A DNA stretch of 64,000 nucleotides, from the NCBI GenBank assembly GCA_027563935.2, contig CM050449.1, forward strand, positions 82,553,178 to 82,617,177. Direction: 5' to 3'. The translations under genes and the position numbers were made by a program. The notes under the pieces are model-generated. The model ran no database searches, was not told where the DNA came from, and saw nothing but the letters and a program-made list of their open reading frames with translations. Origin of the DNA: Costus lasius (taxonomy: Eukaryota > Streptophyta > Magnoliopsida > Zingiberales > Costaceae). Positions 24,001 through 34,997 of this stretch are shown here, in pieces (position 1 is the stretch's first letter; each line of letters begins with the position of its first letter).

Positions 24001-24913
24001 TTCTTCTCTTGAGTTCCTGTACATTTGAACAAATGTGAACTCCACATGCAGTGTCCAACACCCATGATATAGAAGAAGATGAAAACATGACCTCAGTCAC
24101 GAATATACCTGAGCCAGAAGCGAAGCTTCCCCTCTTATCTCCTTGGAGCGCTTTACAGTCCTTTTTCCAGTGACCTAGCTGGCCACAGTGGAAACACCTG
24201 TATTCCTTGGACCGCTTAACCTTCTGCTTCAAAGCCTTGCTGTAGCTCTTGACAGGGGCCTTGCCCTTCTTCCCCTTCTTCTTGTTCCTTGAAGGAACCA
24301 TTAAGACAGAGGTCGAAGGCTTTCCCTTCAGAGTCTCCTCAGTAGTGAGGAGCATATTCAGCAGCTCTGCCGGAGTACAATCGATTTTGTTCATATTAAA
24401 ATTAATAATGAACGCGTCGAATGAAGGCGGGAGAGACTGCAGAATAATATCCACAGCAAGCTCCTGGTTGATGGTATGCCCCAGTTTCTCTAGAGCCTCC
24501 TTGTGCCCAATCATCTTGAGCACGTGAGCTCCCACTGGGCTCCCTTCAGCCAGTTTGCTCTGAAAGAAGAGCTTCGTCAAATTATAGCGTTCAGTCCTCG
24601 CCTGTGCAGCATACAGCATCTTGAGGTTCGCTATAATCTCTATAGCCGACATATCCTCATGCTGACGCTGCAGCGGTGGCGTCATAGACGCTAGCATCAG
24701 GCAAGCGACATCAATGCTATCATTGACGTGCTTTTCGTAGGCTTCCCGAACCGCCCTTGCGGCGTTCGGAGCGGGCTGCGGCAGTATTGCCGTCTCGAGG
24801 ACATACAGTTTCCTCTCTGCCTTAAGAACGATCTTAAGGTGTCCAAACCAGTCAGAGAAGTTCGGCCCAGCAAACTTCTCCCTTTCCAGTAGGGATCGCA
24901 CATTGAAGTTCAT
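21029..24913 (-). pseudogene. Element B gag-pol polyprotein, 1,294 codons with one in-frame amber stop
   Basis: Copia Gag-Pol, which packages RNA, makes and integrates cDNA. Start ATG 24913 (MNFNVRSLLE). Capsid/UBN2 about 10-200; CCHC knuckle C240, C243, H248, C253; protease D287 in LDTAC; integrase zinc site H421, H426, C452, C455; integrase core D482, D545, E581 with the 35-residue D-E spacing; RT Asp in QMDVKTAF about 883 and YVDD about 968-971; RNase H with TDASF, TTEAEYVAA and FCDNTGAI; ends FLNH, TAG at 21029. The only break I found is TAG at codon 526 (GAG in A), between the first two integrase catalytic residues, with no frameshift. A readthrough role is unlikely because the stop is inside a domain. 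Confidence 0.93.
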
Positions 24914-25107
24914 GGTGTTCGTTGCTGCAGGTATCTACAACAATGCAAGAACAGCAAGGTCAGTATCAATGTATAAGAATCAATCAGGACTTAAGAAAGA
25001 TTCTTTTTCTCACTATTTTATCTGGCTTGAAAAATCCAACAAAACAGCCCGAAAGAGTAGAACTCTTTTAGTGAGATGGGATCCGGATTTCATACTTGGT
25101 CTCCGCG

Positions 25108-25455
25108 TCCCGCTCAGGCGAGATAAGATGCACAGAGAGTACAAGCACTAATCTCCGGTAGGCAGTCCCTGCCGATCGCCAACCCGTGCGATTCCCCTTC
25201 ATCTGGGCAGTCCAGCAGACTGTGCCAACTGAGTTGGTACAACACAGGCTCTGACCCCACAGATGGCTGCCTCCATGTGCTACCATATGCGCCACATATG
25301 TAGCCTACACGGTCAAGCTGACCCGACCTACTCCCTGGACCACCATGTGCTATGCTGAGCAACGAGAAGGGATAAATCCCTACTCTGTAACACACAGGTG
25401 TAATCCCGCACCGTCTGAAGATAGATGGACGTGCCCACTGAGTGGGTACAACACG
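25108..25455 (-). promoter_or_regulatory. Three-hairpin leader module of element B
   Basis: Sense strand. Hairpin 1 (25108-25123): TCTCGC/GCGGGA, loop CTGA. Hairpin 2 (25220-25247): outer CTGTG/CACAG, bulge TTGTA, inner CCAAC/GTTGG, loop TCA. Hairpin 3 (25430-25455): outer CGTG/CACG, bulge TTGTA, inner CCCAC/GTGGG, loop TCA. Nearly identical to A. Confidence 0.65.
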
Positions 25456-25789
25456 GCTCCAACGATAGTCAGAACAGTGAGGTTTCGCGTCAGAAGGCTT
25501 ACGAGCTTGATATTTTAGCGTTGGATTTTAACGGTCTTTTATCTTCTTCACTATCATGCAATTCCTATGGTGATAGCAGAAGATAAACTTAATCATGCAA
25601 TTCTAATATTTAAACAATAAATAAAAGAAAGCATGAATCTTATGTGGTAAAAGCCCATAGCCCTAGTGAGACCTTAACCTAACTTAAGTCTACACTTGCT
25701 CTTCTTGGGTCTTTAGCTGCTCATCTGGCCCAAACCAGGGCCCAAGCGCCATCTGCAGCTCTGGTGCGCCCACCAGGAATTTGTGCCTG

Positions 25790-25853
25790 GTCCCAGAGTC
25801 GAACCCTGGACCTCCCACCTGGTCAAGCCTCTACTGCAAGCGCCTCTGCCAAG
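25790..25853 (-). other. tRNA-like segment in the element B leader (A-box and B-box like)
   Basis: Sense strand TGGCAGAGGCG (25841-25851) and GGTTCGACTCT (25795-25805), close to Pol III A- and B-box consensus. The B-box hairpin stem here is built from CCAGG and TCTGG instead of the TCTAGA palindrome of A, so the pairing is kept while bases change. No cloverleaf was found. Confidence 0.38.
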
Positions 25854-26733
25854 TGTGCTTTGTGCTCTTGCCTAATTAAATTACAAATTTAACTATCTAG
25901 GCAAGATTGACACGCAGGTCAATTACAATTTTATAAATTAAAGCAATGTGATGCGCAGATCACAATAATTAATTTACAATTTTAAATCCCAGGCACGCAG
26001 GCCCCAGCACAGCACACAATTAATATGAGCAGCCCACATAAGACTAAATAAACAAACATATGCATCCAATCAGCAATCATGTGATCCATCATAAAAATTA
26101 AAATTTTCGAAAAACCCCATGGGATCAATTTTAATTTTTCCTTATTTGCCCTACAACCTTACAACGGTCCATTACTAGGGATCCACTCATCCAACCTAGT
26201 CAGATCCACTGCCCTTGCATGCACCAAGTCCTAACTGACTTGAGTTGACCATAAGGTCAACCATGCATGCGCCAGGGCTGAACAACCACAATGAGGTCTG
26301 GCAAGCGGGTGTGACCCCGGGCCTAACTCATGTGTGTTCATAAGTTGTCTCAATCAGACATCGCTACACACCTGTCTGCAGTCGACCTATAGCCACCATA
26401 GGCTTGCGCCAAGGTGCTAACTGGTCGACCCATTCAGGCTGTCAGATGGTCTGATCAGACTGTTGGATCTAACCTAGGGGATGACTTCAACCCTAGTAAC
26501 CCGTCTAAGGGTTTACAGTAAGGCCTTAGATCTATGATTAGTCGCGCATATGATATTAGTTTTCGAAAAACATACATATTGCGCAAACTAGAAAACATGC
26601 GCCAAGAGGAAAGCAAATGTCGCCAACTTGAACTAACGCATCTAACTTATAGATCTAGGCAATATTCGCAACATGGATCACAAAAATGGCTCAAGCGTTA
26701 AGCAATCATAAAAAAAAACATGCTTCAACCAGC

Positions 26734-26745
26734 GCTCTGATACCA
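26734..26745 (-). promoter_or_regulatory. Primer-binding site of element B (initiator-Met tRNA)
   Basis: Sense strand TGGTATCAGAGC, two bases from the correctly oriented 5' LTR. It is intact. Confidence 0.92.
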
Positions 26746-26747
26746 AT

Positions 26748-28412
26748 TGAAAGATCCCCTAGAATAAGGGGAGGTAAAACCCTATAGGCGCATATGGAGA
26801 TATAGATGCAGCGGAAAAAGGGTTTCAATGATCTTTGCATGCATTATGATTAGCTTATAAAATCAGCATGAATAAAACGATTCATACCATAGCCATTTCT
26901 AGATGGCGCCTTGGAAGAAAAATCGCAAATGCCACTTCTCCAAAGTCTCGCACACAAGAGGATGATGGCAAACTCTTTGTCGCTCCTTGTGCTAGCAAGG
27001 CTACAAAGTGTCCTTGATCGAATGGAAAGGGATGATGAACTTCTTGGCCGAATCCTCCTCAACCTTCAAGACGTCGCCACACACGAAAGCGTCAAGAAGA
27101 GAGGTCGCTTGAGAGGCGAGAGTAGTAAGCACTATTCGAACGTGAGCGTTATCTCCAAGTGGAGATCATGGTTACTAAAAATAGCCACCACGTTCGCTCC
27201 AATGTTCACGCCAAGTGAACAACTCGCCAAGCCTTGAACCATGCGCTCATTTCATGAGCCGGTTCACATTGGTTCGGTTTAAGAACTAATCAAGCCAAGC
27301 AACCAGTCCAAATCATAATTAAACCACAAGGTTCTTGATCTGACCGTTGATCTCTTAATGCTTCTGATCTGACCGATCTAGCATTCATTCTCTCGATCGA
27401 AGCTTACCGATCTCAAGCCCTAATCAATCAAACATGATCAGACCAGATCTCACTTACAATCAGAGATTAAATCCCTTTAAACTGAATCCGAACAATTCAG
27501 TCCATACGATCTGACTTAAGTAAGCCATATCATCAAATTGTGCGACCCTGAGGGTTTCCTTTAAATGTCGGTAACGATAACTCACATTATCACGATCAGT
27601 GAGGGGTATCTAGCAACACATCACTGTCTCCCGATATAAAGGAAAGAGTCTTCCAAGACTACACCCAAAAACAGCACAAGTGTGAATCAACTTCACAAGG
27701 CATGCATAATTCCTTTGCCACTTGATGTTCTTATTGGACAAGCCTGTCAAGCTTGTAACTCCAATATGATGAGCATGATTAGATCAGATGAACATAGTCA
27801 CCTGGGTATGGCCATACTCTTTTCTCAATCATCTCATCCAGGGGGCCCCTTTAGAACATCACACTCCTTAAACAAGGAGACGGCAATCCTATGTCTATCA
27901 CTAGTGCCCTAACCTGACTCAAGCTCACCATCCAAGATAGTCTATAATCATTATGTTTCAAATGATATTGAACTACCTCAAAACAATGACAATCATCATT
28001 TAGAAAACACAAGTGATCTCAAGTCAGAGGAAATGTGCCACTTGTCATACTCAAGGAATATTCACATTGCGACAAACAATTGAACATCCTAGTAGGGTCT
28101 GTCCAGTACATCCCATGTACCCATGAGTCTACATCTTATTCCATGCTCGAAGCATCCTATAAGATTAGAACACATATTAGTCTCAATCATATCAAGGCTG
28201 TCTCATGTTCACCAAGATATCTCGACTAAGGACTTAACTGCATGTCAGCCTAGCTGAACAGCTTTGAGACATTATTCAGAAGAACATATATTGCAGCAGA
28301 CAATGTAACTAACTGAATAACAACCATGCCTTTATAAACATAACAGTTTATTACATGATACAGATACATTCCCATAGGCCTCAAACATTAGCCTTAAGGG
28401 CATACCCCAACA
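26748..28412 (-). repeat. Element B 5' LTR, normal orientation
   Basis: 1,665 bp from TGAAAGATCCCC to CCCCAACA on the plus strand, followed by duplication GGCTT. It is the reverse complement of 19344-21008 in every stretch I compared. The palindrome GTATGGCCATAC is at 27806-27817. Confidence 0.93.
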
Positions 28413-28421
28413 GGCTTCGCG

Positions 28422-28770
28422 TCCCACGAGGGTGGGATGAGATGCACAAAGTAACCCATGTTTCCTAAGGTGGGCGCGCCGGCCGATTGCTCCAAGCAAT
28501 TCCCCTTATTGAGACAGTCTCGGCATTCCATGTCCAGCGAGGGTTGGATACAGTATGAACCCTAACCTCTCAATGATGCCTCTAGAGTTTCACCATGTGC
28601 CTAGCACATATGAAAGCCTAGTCAAGTCCATTCCTAACCGTTTATGCCCAGGGCCAACGAGTTTCCTTGCGAAGGCACGCCAGGTTAAAACTGGACTGGG
28701 GAAACCATTGTCACCACACACTTTCTAAAGATAAGTGGGTGTGTCCCACGAGGGTGGGAAACAGTTCACA
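28422..28770 (-). promoter_or_regulatory. Three-hairpin leader module of element C
   Basis: Sense strand. Hairpin 1 (28422-28437): TCCCAC/GTGGGA, loop CCTC; B inserted only four bases outside it. Hairpin 2 (28533-28548 core): inner stem TCCAAC/GCTGGA, loop CCTC; its outer stem is partly broken here. Hairpin 3 (28740-28770): outer TGTG/CACA kept as TGTG/TTCACA context, bulge AACTGTT, inner TCCCAC/GTGGGA, loop CCTC. Confidence 0.6.
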
Positions 28771-29503
28771 ACTCCACTGATCGATAGCTTAGTGAGGGCT
28801 ACGCGTTAGAAGGCTACTAGACTTGATATTTCATTATGAGGGTTTTTGAGGTCTCATCAATTTTATCTTATGTCTAGCAATACAGGCATGCAATCCTATA
28901 GTGACAACATGAAGATAAGACATTGTAGGCATGCTTCAGCAGATAATGAAAGCATTAAAGAATGATGTGATCATACTCTATTCAAGACATTGAACCAACC
29001 CATGCCATGAAGGAGGTTCAACTCTTGACCTAGAACTGAAGCCCCTAAAATTAGACCTAGCCTAGCCGACCACTAGCTTGAACTTCAAGGTTAGCTCCAA
29101 GGTCCTCCAAGCGCCATCTTGCAAGGTCCATCATAGCTAGCTCTCAAGCCCTAAGGCTCGGCCATGCTATGCTTGCGCCATCAAGGAAGATGAAAATGCC
29201 AAGGCTCATGTAGGAAGCGCCCCCTTAATCTTGATCTTGAATTTTACAAAAATAAAAGAAAAAGATAGCGCGCAGGCCGCACAAGAGAACATCACAGACA
29301 TGCAAAAGGGCTTGACTTATGATCACACCATTATGCACAATCAAGGTATTTACTCATGCAATTATACATGCTCATGAAAAACATAAAATCTGAAATTTTA
29401 CTTTTTCATAAAACTAGTCTCTTTTCCTCATCTTCCTCTCACAAATCTTTTGGTTAATTGCGATTTATTTTTCATGATGATTTCAGAGATCCTTTCGGCT
29501 GGC

Positions 29504-29568
29504 AATTTTGTCAGATCAAGAGACCCGGCCAGTCCGAAGACACAATGCCCGTCCTACTTGACAAAATT
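29504..29568 (-). promoter_or_regulatory. Post-primer-site stem-loop of element C
   Basis: Perfect 10-bp inverted repeat AATTTTGTCA / TGACAAAATT around a hairpin GTC-UUCG-GAC on the sense strand (29532-29541). It lies about 205 bases downstream of the primer site. The same structure occurs in H and, less perfectly, in E and G. Confidence 0.55.
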
Positions 29569-29770
29569 ACGTGCGCCTTTGAGCTTTAAATCAAACAAGA
29601 AAAATAGTCCAAAAATCCAAAAGAGATTGAGAGGATGAAAGAAACAAGAAACCCTAATTTTTCCTACTTCGAAAAATCATTTGCCATGCATCATAAAATT
29701 GACGAAAATAGAGATATGGCATGAGAGCATGGAAGAAAAGCATAAAAATATCGTTCGAGTCTTGCAAGTC

Positions 29771-29782
29771 GCTTTGATACCA
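29771..29782 (-). promoter_or_regulatory. Primer-binding site of element C, one base changed
   Basis: Sense strand TGGTATCAAAGC, against TGGTATCAGAGC in the other elements. It lies one base from the LTR. Confidence 0.88.
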
Positions 29783-29783
29783 C

Positions 29784-31735
29784 TGTTGGGAAACCCCGGG
29801 GACATTTTATAATTTTTCAGAGTTATAAGCATACATACATACATTGCACAGCAGAAGAATGTCCCCGAAACAGGCCGGTCCCAAAAACCCAGTGAAGATC
29901 GCAAGCAAGAGAGTCGACATGATGAGTTAGGAAATACCTTAAGAGCGGTTTGGAGTGATGCCGATGCAGGCGCCCAAGTGTACGCCCTCTGCAGTCTCAC
30001 ACACACGGATCTCTTGAGTCCTCTTCTTCCACACCCGGTGCTAGCCTCGGGAAGAAGATCCAAGCCTTAGGGAGATGCTCCAATCACCTTGCGCCACCAC
30101 CAAGGAGGGATGCGCCAAGGAGGATGAAGAGGAGAGGAAACCGTCAAGAGCTTTCTTCACTTGCGCCAAGAAGAAGAAAGGAAGAAGACTTGCGGCCACT
30201 TGATGGAAGAGGAAGAGGTTGCGCCACCTTTGTTCCTTGCTCTCGCCCCTCTTGATGTGTTCACGCCTCCAAGGAATGTAACACTTGAGAGGGGGCGGCT
30301 AGGGCTCAATAAATAGAGCAAGGGGCGGTTAGGGCAATGGCTAGGATCATGACAAGTGTAGGGCTAGGATGAGGAGGTTTGAGGTAAGGAAAGTCTCCAA
30401 GACTTTACCATAAACTCCATTCAACCTATCCATAATTGCCCAAGCACCATATCAGCCCAAGACATGCCTTAAAGGCATTCATACCATCAAGGGAGAATGG
30501 CTAGGCGCCAATTGCTTCCTTAATGAAGTAATTTTGCCACCCAAACCCCATTATGCCCCTTAGGCGCCAATCAGGTTGGGCTTCTCCCCATTATACCCTT
30601 TTAGCCTCTTATCTCTTCATGTGAACTAGTTATTGGGCCTCATTGGATAATGAGATAGCCCAAACTCCATTACATGGGTTGATTAAGCACTTGGATCCAA
30701 TCCAATGCAACCCTAATCCACATGTGACCAATCATGGTCAAATACGTGTCAACCTGTCAAAAATGAAGTTTGGCTCCAATAACTATCTTCCATCTCATCA
30801 GGCCCATTGGCGCTGATGAAATCTCCCAATTAGATCCGAGTTATCCAATAACTCCATCATAAGGCTTCCCGATCAATACGAGAACTCAAGTATCAAGGTG
30901 TGCGACCCTGTAGGTTCCTCTGACGCCAGCAGTGCTGACCAAAGGTCACCACAAGCAGTGAGTGGCACCTAGCAGTGCATCGCTGCTACCCAGGTCATTG
31001 GAATGGATATTGACATCGACATCCCCATCATCGCAACTAGGTACAAATGCATTACAGTCTCTTTGCCGAACTGATATCTGATTGGACAAGTGTGTCACCA
31101 CTTGTTTTCATCCAATCACATGGCTATGACTAAATCAGGTTCTCACCTGGGTATGGCCATACACTTTCAGTCATAGAACCATAGAGGAGCTCCATGGATA
31201 TCAAGCTTCCCCAAGGAAGGGGCAAATCCTTTGTCTGTCCATTGACGTTCTCATATGGGTCGTGACATGCTCAATGACAACCGTTATGACCTCCCAACTA
31301 TGGCTAGGTGTTAGGTTGTATCAAAGCAAATCCCTAACCATATAGAATGGCCAATGACATCAAGTCAAGGGATCAATGCATCTCCTATTACTTGTGAGGA
31401 TAACTCATGACACCAAGTCATAGCCTCACAGCAGGTCTATCCAGTATATTCTCCAATGATATACCCATGTGTCTGCGTTAGAACCACGTGCCTAACCAGC
31501 CCACATACTAGTCTCACAAGTACCAGAGCTGTCTCATATCCACTCAGGTACATTGACTAGGGACAATAATTTGAGCACAGATCCAATCTGTCTCCAGGGA
31601 CATTATCTTGTAAGTACATAAACGCAGATGTAAACAAACATAGATAATGACAATGCCAGAATGATATATATAAATATCAATGTTAAATAGTACATAAGTT
31701 GACCAAAACTAGGTCCTAGGGCATATACACTAACA
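29784..31735 (-). repeat. Element C 5' LTR
   Basis: 1,952 bp, the same length as 13948-15899. The plus strand starts TGTTGGGAAACCCC and ends ACACTAACA. It is followed by TTTAG, the probable right target duplication, inside LTR K. The palindrome GTATGGCCATAC is at 31151-31162. Confidence 0.92.
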
Positions 31736-32159
31736 TTTAGCCCATTGTCTTTTCATGACAACTTGTTATTGGGCCTCATTGGACATTGAGCAAACCCAAA
31801 CTTCATTACATGGGTTGATTAAGCACTTGGATCCAATCCAATGCAACCCTAATCCAAATGTGACCAACCATGGTCAAATATAGGTTAACCTGTCAAAAAT
31901 GAAATTTGGCTCCAATAACATTCTTCCATCTCATCAGGCCCATTGGCGCTGATGAAATCTCCTAAATGGATCCGAGTTATCCAATAACTCGATCATAAGG
32001 CTTTCCGATCAATACGAGAACTCGGGTATCTTGGTGTGTCACCCTGTAGGTCCCTTTGACTTTGGCAGTGCTGACCTAAGGTCACCACAAGTAGTGAGTG
32101 GCACCTAGCAGTGCATCGTTGCTACCCAAGTCATCGGAATAGATATCGACATTGACATC
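31736..32159 (-). repeat. LTR fragment K, part 1 (Fam2)
   Basis: Matches the Fam2 LTR from about position 815 of the copy at 29784 onward (TTTAGCC..., then the AAACTTCATTACATGGGTTG block). Its left part is missing because the E-C pair inserted here, so the remainder should lie left of the window. It ends with ACATC (32155-32159), the left duplication of gypsy F. Confidence 0.82.
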
Positions 32160-33384
32160 TGATGCAGCTACTATAGGAGGGTTGGTCCTTATAGCCATAC
32201 TCTACGGTGTTTACACAATCCACATAAATCGTGAGAGGGTCTTGAGACGAGGGAAATCAAATAGCCCGGAAAGTATAGTAAGAAACACGACAAATCAGCG
32301 CAAATTCATTTCGAGGCAATACTAATGCTAGAGAAATCCAACGGTACCCAAAATTATTGAAATTTACTCACTAACCTCTAGAGCAATTTTAAGCACAGCA
32401 CAAACGAGGTTTGTGGATCGCGAGGTTAGCTCGCGCGCCTATGCACCTGTGAATAAACCAACGAACAACGAAACCGTCCACGACTCCGACGCTCGGATGC
32501 TCGTGGGTGAAAGGGCGAAAGAAACTCAACACAGAAAGAACATATAAAAACAGGCGAACCTGACCCACCCGGAATGGTGGGATTTACTTCTCGAAAGCAG
32601 GAAATAAGCAGGAAACACTTTGAATCGAGACACCGGTCGCCGACTCTTATAAACTCTGAAGACGAGGCTACTTCATCTTCCACACAAGCTGGAGGCACAC
32701 TCGCTCACCAGGAGAACTCTACCTCTAAGAGAACTAAGGGAGAATGCTGGCCAACCCTTCTCTTTTATAAGATAAGGAGGGGTAAACAAGACAAAAGGAT
32801 AGCATCTCAACAACTAATAACCAAAAAGTGGTCAAGCTGCCACAAAAAGACAAAATAGAATAAAATCCAACGAACTACCATCTACTCCTGTAGGGGTGTA
32901 GGTCCTTTGATTCTTCAGCGTACGAGGTGGTTGCGATGACGGTTAGACGTGCTTGGAGCATATCGCGACAAAGCAGCAAAATTTTGAAGTACTGGGCTGC
33001 GTAATGATCGTCGCGGCCTTCTCTTGGGCCGTGTTGCTGATGTGGTTGTGAGGCCCATCTAGAATTGGACCCTTTGGGGATTGGCTTGTAGCATCCTTGG
33101 GCCGGATCACTTGGGTGTGGATGGAGAGTGGGCTGATAACACCCACGAAGCGGTCCGATGGGTGAGATGGGCGTTGGGATCACCGAATAACCCCCTTGTT
33201 GGGCTCCTTTGAGTCTTCATGAGGTGGAGCAACATGGTAGGGTGGGTGGTGCACGTCGAAATGGGGTCGTTGGGGCAGTTCGGTGACTTCTTCGGGTAGT
33301 TGTCCGCAGGACTCACGGGGCGAGGTTTTCGTCACTGGGTACCCCGAGGAACATTCTGTGGAAAATTTAACTTGCGCATGTGAA
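32160..33384 (-). repeat. Element F 3' LTR, truncated
   Basis: Starts TGATGCAGCTACTATAGG like the right LTR. It matches it up to about 32790, then carries about 490 bases with no counterpart in the right LTR, then one copy of the roughly 100-bp unit that is present three times in the right LTR. It stops where LTR fragment L begins, without reaching the CTGCATCA end. Confidence 0.75.
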
Positions 33385-34591
33385 GAAACTCGGATCTATT
33401 TGGGAGATTTCATCAGCGCCAATGGGCCTGATGAGATGGAAGAAACTTATTGGGGCCAACTTCCATTTTTAGCATATTGACCAAATTAACCATGGTTAGC
33501 CTCATTTGACCATGGGTTAAGTTGGATTGGATCCAATAGCTTAGTTAACACGCATAATGGACTTTGGGCTTGGCCCATTGCTTAGTTGGGCTTGCTAATA
33601 AGTTGTATTGAAGGGCTAAGAGGCTTGAAGGGTATAATGGGGATGAATTAATAGGATAGGCGCATATGGAATCCTAGTTGGACTAGGATTTGTGCCTATG
33701 CCTTGTTTGGCATCTCCTAGGTGATTAAATCAAATTGGATTTGATTAAATCACACAAGATAATTGATTGGATTGTGTTTGACAATTGTGGGCTGATTATT
33801 AACAAAATTAGAGTCCTAATTGGATTAGGACTTGCGCCCAAGCCACATTAGGCAATCCATCATATTGCCTTGACTAGGTCTAGGCACATGGATGGGATTA
33901 ATGCCTCATATGGCATGATATGGGCGCATATGGCTGATGCTTGCTTTGGCAAGTCTTAGGCGCATATGGGAGTGGAGATTTAATCAATATATTTGATTGG
34001 ATAATCTCCTAGAATCATGCCCTAATTGTCAACACTTGCCATTCTCCCCTAACCGCCTCTTGCTCCTATAAATAAGCCCTTGCCGCCCCCTCTCTTCATG
34101 ATGCTTATTCCTTGGAGGCGTGAAGCATTAGAGGGCGATGGCTTGGAGAGCTTAGAGCTCTTCTTCTTCCATCAAGGGCACAAGCATGCTTCATCTTCCT
34201 CCTCTTCCTTTCCTTGGTGCAAAGGAACAAGAAGGCTTGCGGCGTTCCCTTCTCCTTCCATCTCCATGGCGCATCACATCTTGGTGATGGCGCAAGTTGC
34301 TTGGAGGACTCTCCTAAGGCATGGATCTTCTTCCCGAGGCTAGCACCGGGCGAGGAAGAAGAAAGCTCGAGGAATCCGTGTGTGCGAGACTACAGAGGGC
34401 GAACACTTGGGCGTCTTCCTCGACATCAGCTTCTAATTGCTTAAAGGTACTTACTATCACATCGTGTCGACCCCCTCGCAAGAGATCTTCACTGGGTTTT
34501 TGGGACTGGCCTGTTTCGGGGATATTCTTCGGCTGCGCATGTATTGTATTCTCTGTGAAAATTGTAAAATATCCCTGGGGTTTTCCAACAC
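33385..34591 (+). repeat. LTR fragment L, Fam2-related, plus strand, 5'-truncated
   Basis: Starts inside a Fam2-type LTR (ACTCGGATCTATTTGGGAG..., then the conserved TTTCATCAGCGCCAATGGGCC block) and runs to its end, GGGGTTTTCCAACA. It is more diverged than C, G or H. A TATA box, TATAAATA, is at 34067-34074. No primer site follows, so it is a 3' LTR or solo LTR end. The missing 5' part and the missing end of the F LTR probably went in one deletion. Confidence 0.78.
34067..34074 (+). promoter_or_regulatory. TATA box in LTR fragment L
   Basis: TATAAATA follows AACCGCCTCTTGC, as in the LTRs of H. It is at the expected LTR promoter position. Confidence 0.5.
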
Positions 34592-34997
34592 ATGTCACAT
34601 AAAATTGAAGTCAAAGGCAAGCAAGTACAAAAGAAGATTAAGAACTTGCCTAAGATGCCCAAAATCAAGTTCTCTTAGAGTTCTCCCTTTTTCTTCCTCT
34701 TCCTTGCCGTATACTTCCATTCTCCCAAACTTGGAACGAAGCAAAAAGGAAGGAATGGCAAAATTTTCCATCTTTATCTCCTCATGCATGAGGAGATGAG
34801 GTGGAGACATAAGGCAAAGTCAAGGTTAATGAGGTGGCAAGGTAAGTTCACTTAAGCCCTCCTAGTTGAGTTAAATTTCTCTTATGCCATTATGTTATCT
34901 TTTCCATTTCTCCTCTTAGTACAAGTAGAATTTCTTCACCTCTTCCTCTCCACTTCACTTCTTAAAGCTCTTTCAAGGTAAGCATCAATTAGGAAAG
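34592..34997. other. Unassigned spacer within F
   Basis: About 400 bases between LTR L and the CACTA-like end. It is pyrimidine-rich on the plus strand in places (CTTTTTCTTCCTCTTCC). It holds an antisense frame of 71 codons with no recognisable domain. I see no gene. Confidence 0.5.

Larger units (their letters stand above)
24914..26733 (-). other. Element B untranslated leader
   Basis: About 1.8 kb, collinear with the leader of A. It holds the three-hairpin module (25108-25455) and the tRNA-like segment (25790-25853). No frame is kept between A and B here, so I see no leader protein. With the 3' LTR flipped, an antisense transcript from that LTR would cross gag-pol and this leader. Confidence 0.75.
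19344..28412 (-). mobile_element. Element B: young Fam1 Ty1/copia whose 3' LTR is inverted
   Basis: 9,069 bp bounded by perfect duplication GGCTT (19339-19343 and 28413-28417). The internal region is minus-strand and ordered normally: polypurine tract at 21009, gag-pol 21029-24913, leader, primer site at 26734. The 5' LTR (26748-28412) has the expected orientation. The 3' LTR (19344-21008) has the same length, 1,665 bp, but is its reverse complement, so both outer ends are TGTTGGGG...-type U3 ends and both inner ends are TGAAAGATC. I saw no mismatch between the two LTRs. This is the youngest element here, but the structure is not a normal retrotransposition product; see findings. Confidence 0.9.
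28413..29770 (-). other. Element C leader, LTR-proximal part
   Basis: Continues the leader of C beyond B, starting with the right duplication GGCTT. Hairpins 1-3 of the leader module lie at 28422-28770 and the post-primer stem-loop at 29504-29568. The frame at 29450-29638 recurs in G only as nucleotide similarity. No gene is seen. Confidence 0.75.
13948..31735 (-). mobile_element. Element C: Fam2 Ty1/copia, internally deleted, carrying element B
   Basis: LTRs 13948-15899 and 29784-31735, polypurine tract at 15900, gag-pol 15921-19170, leader 19171-19343 plus 28413-29770, primer site at 29771. Element B interrupts the leader. The left boundary has no target duplication because the left LTR is shared with E. 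The right flank starts TTTAG inside LTR K, so the partner TTTAG is expected left of the window beyond E. Pol lacks the RT catalytic core and has frameshifts and stops, so any movement would need proteins from another copy. Confidence 0.9.

Noticed and set aside
26911..27237. 108-codon frame in the B LTR, present twice with identical sequence
   Set aside because: The two copies are the two LTRs of B. A, S1 and S2 LTRs do not keep this frame, so it is chance LTR sequence.
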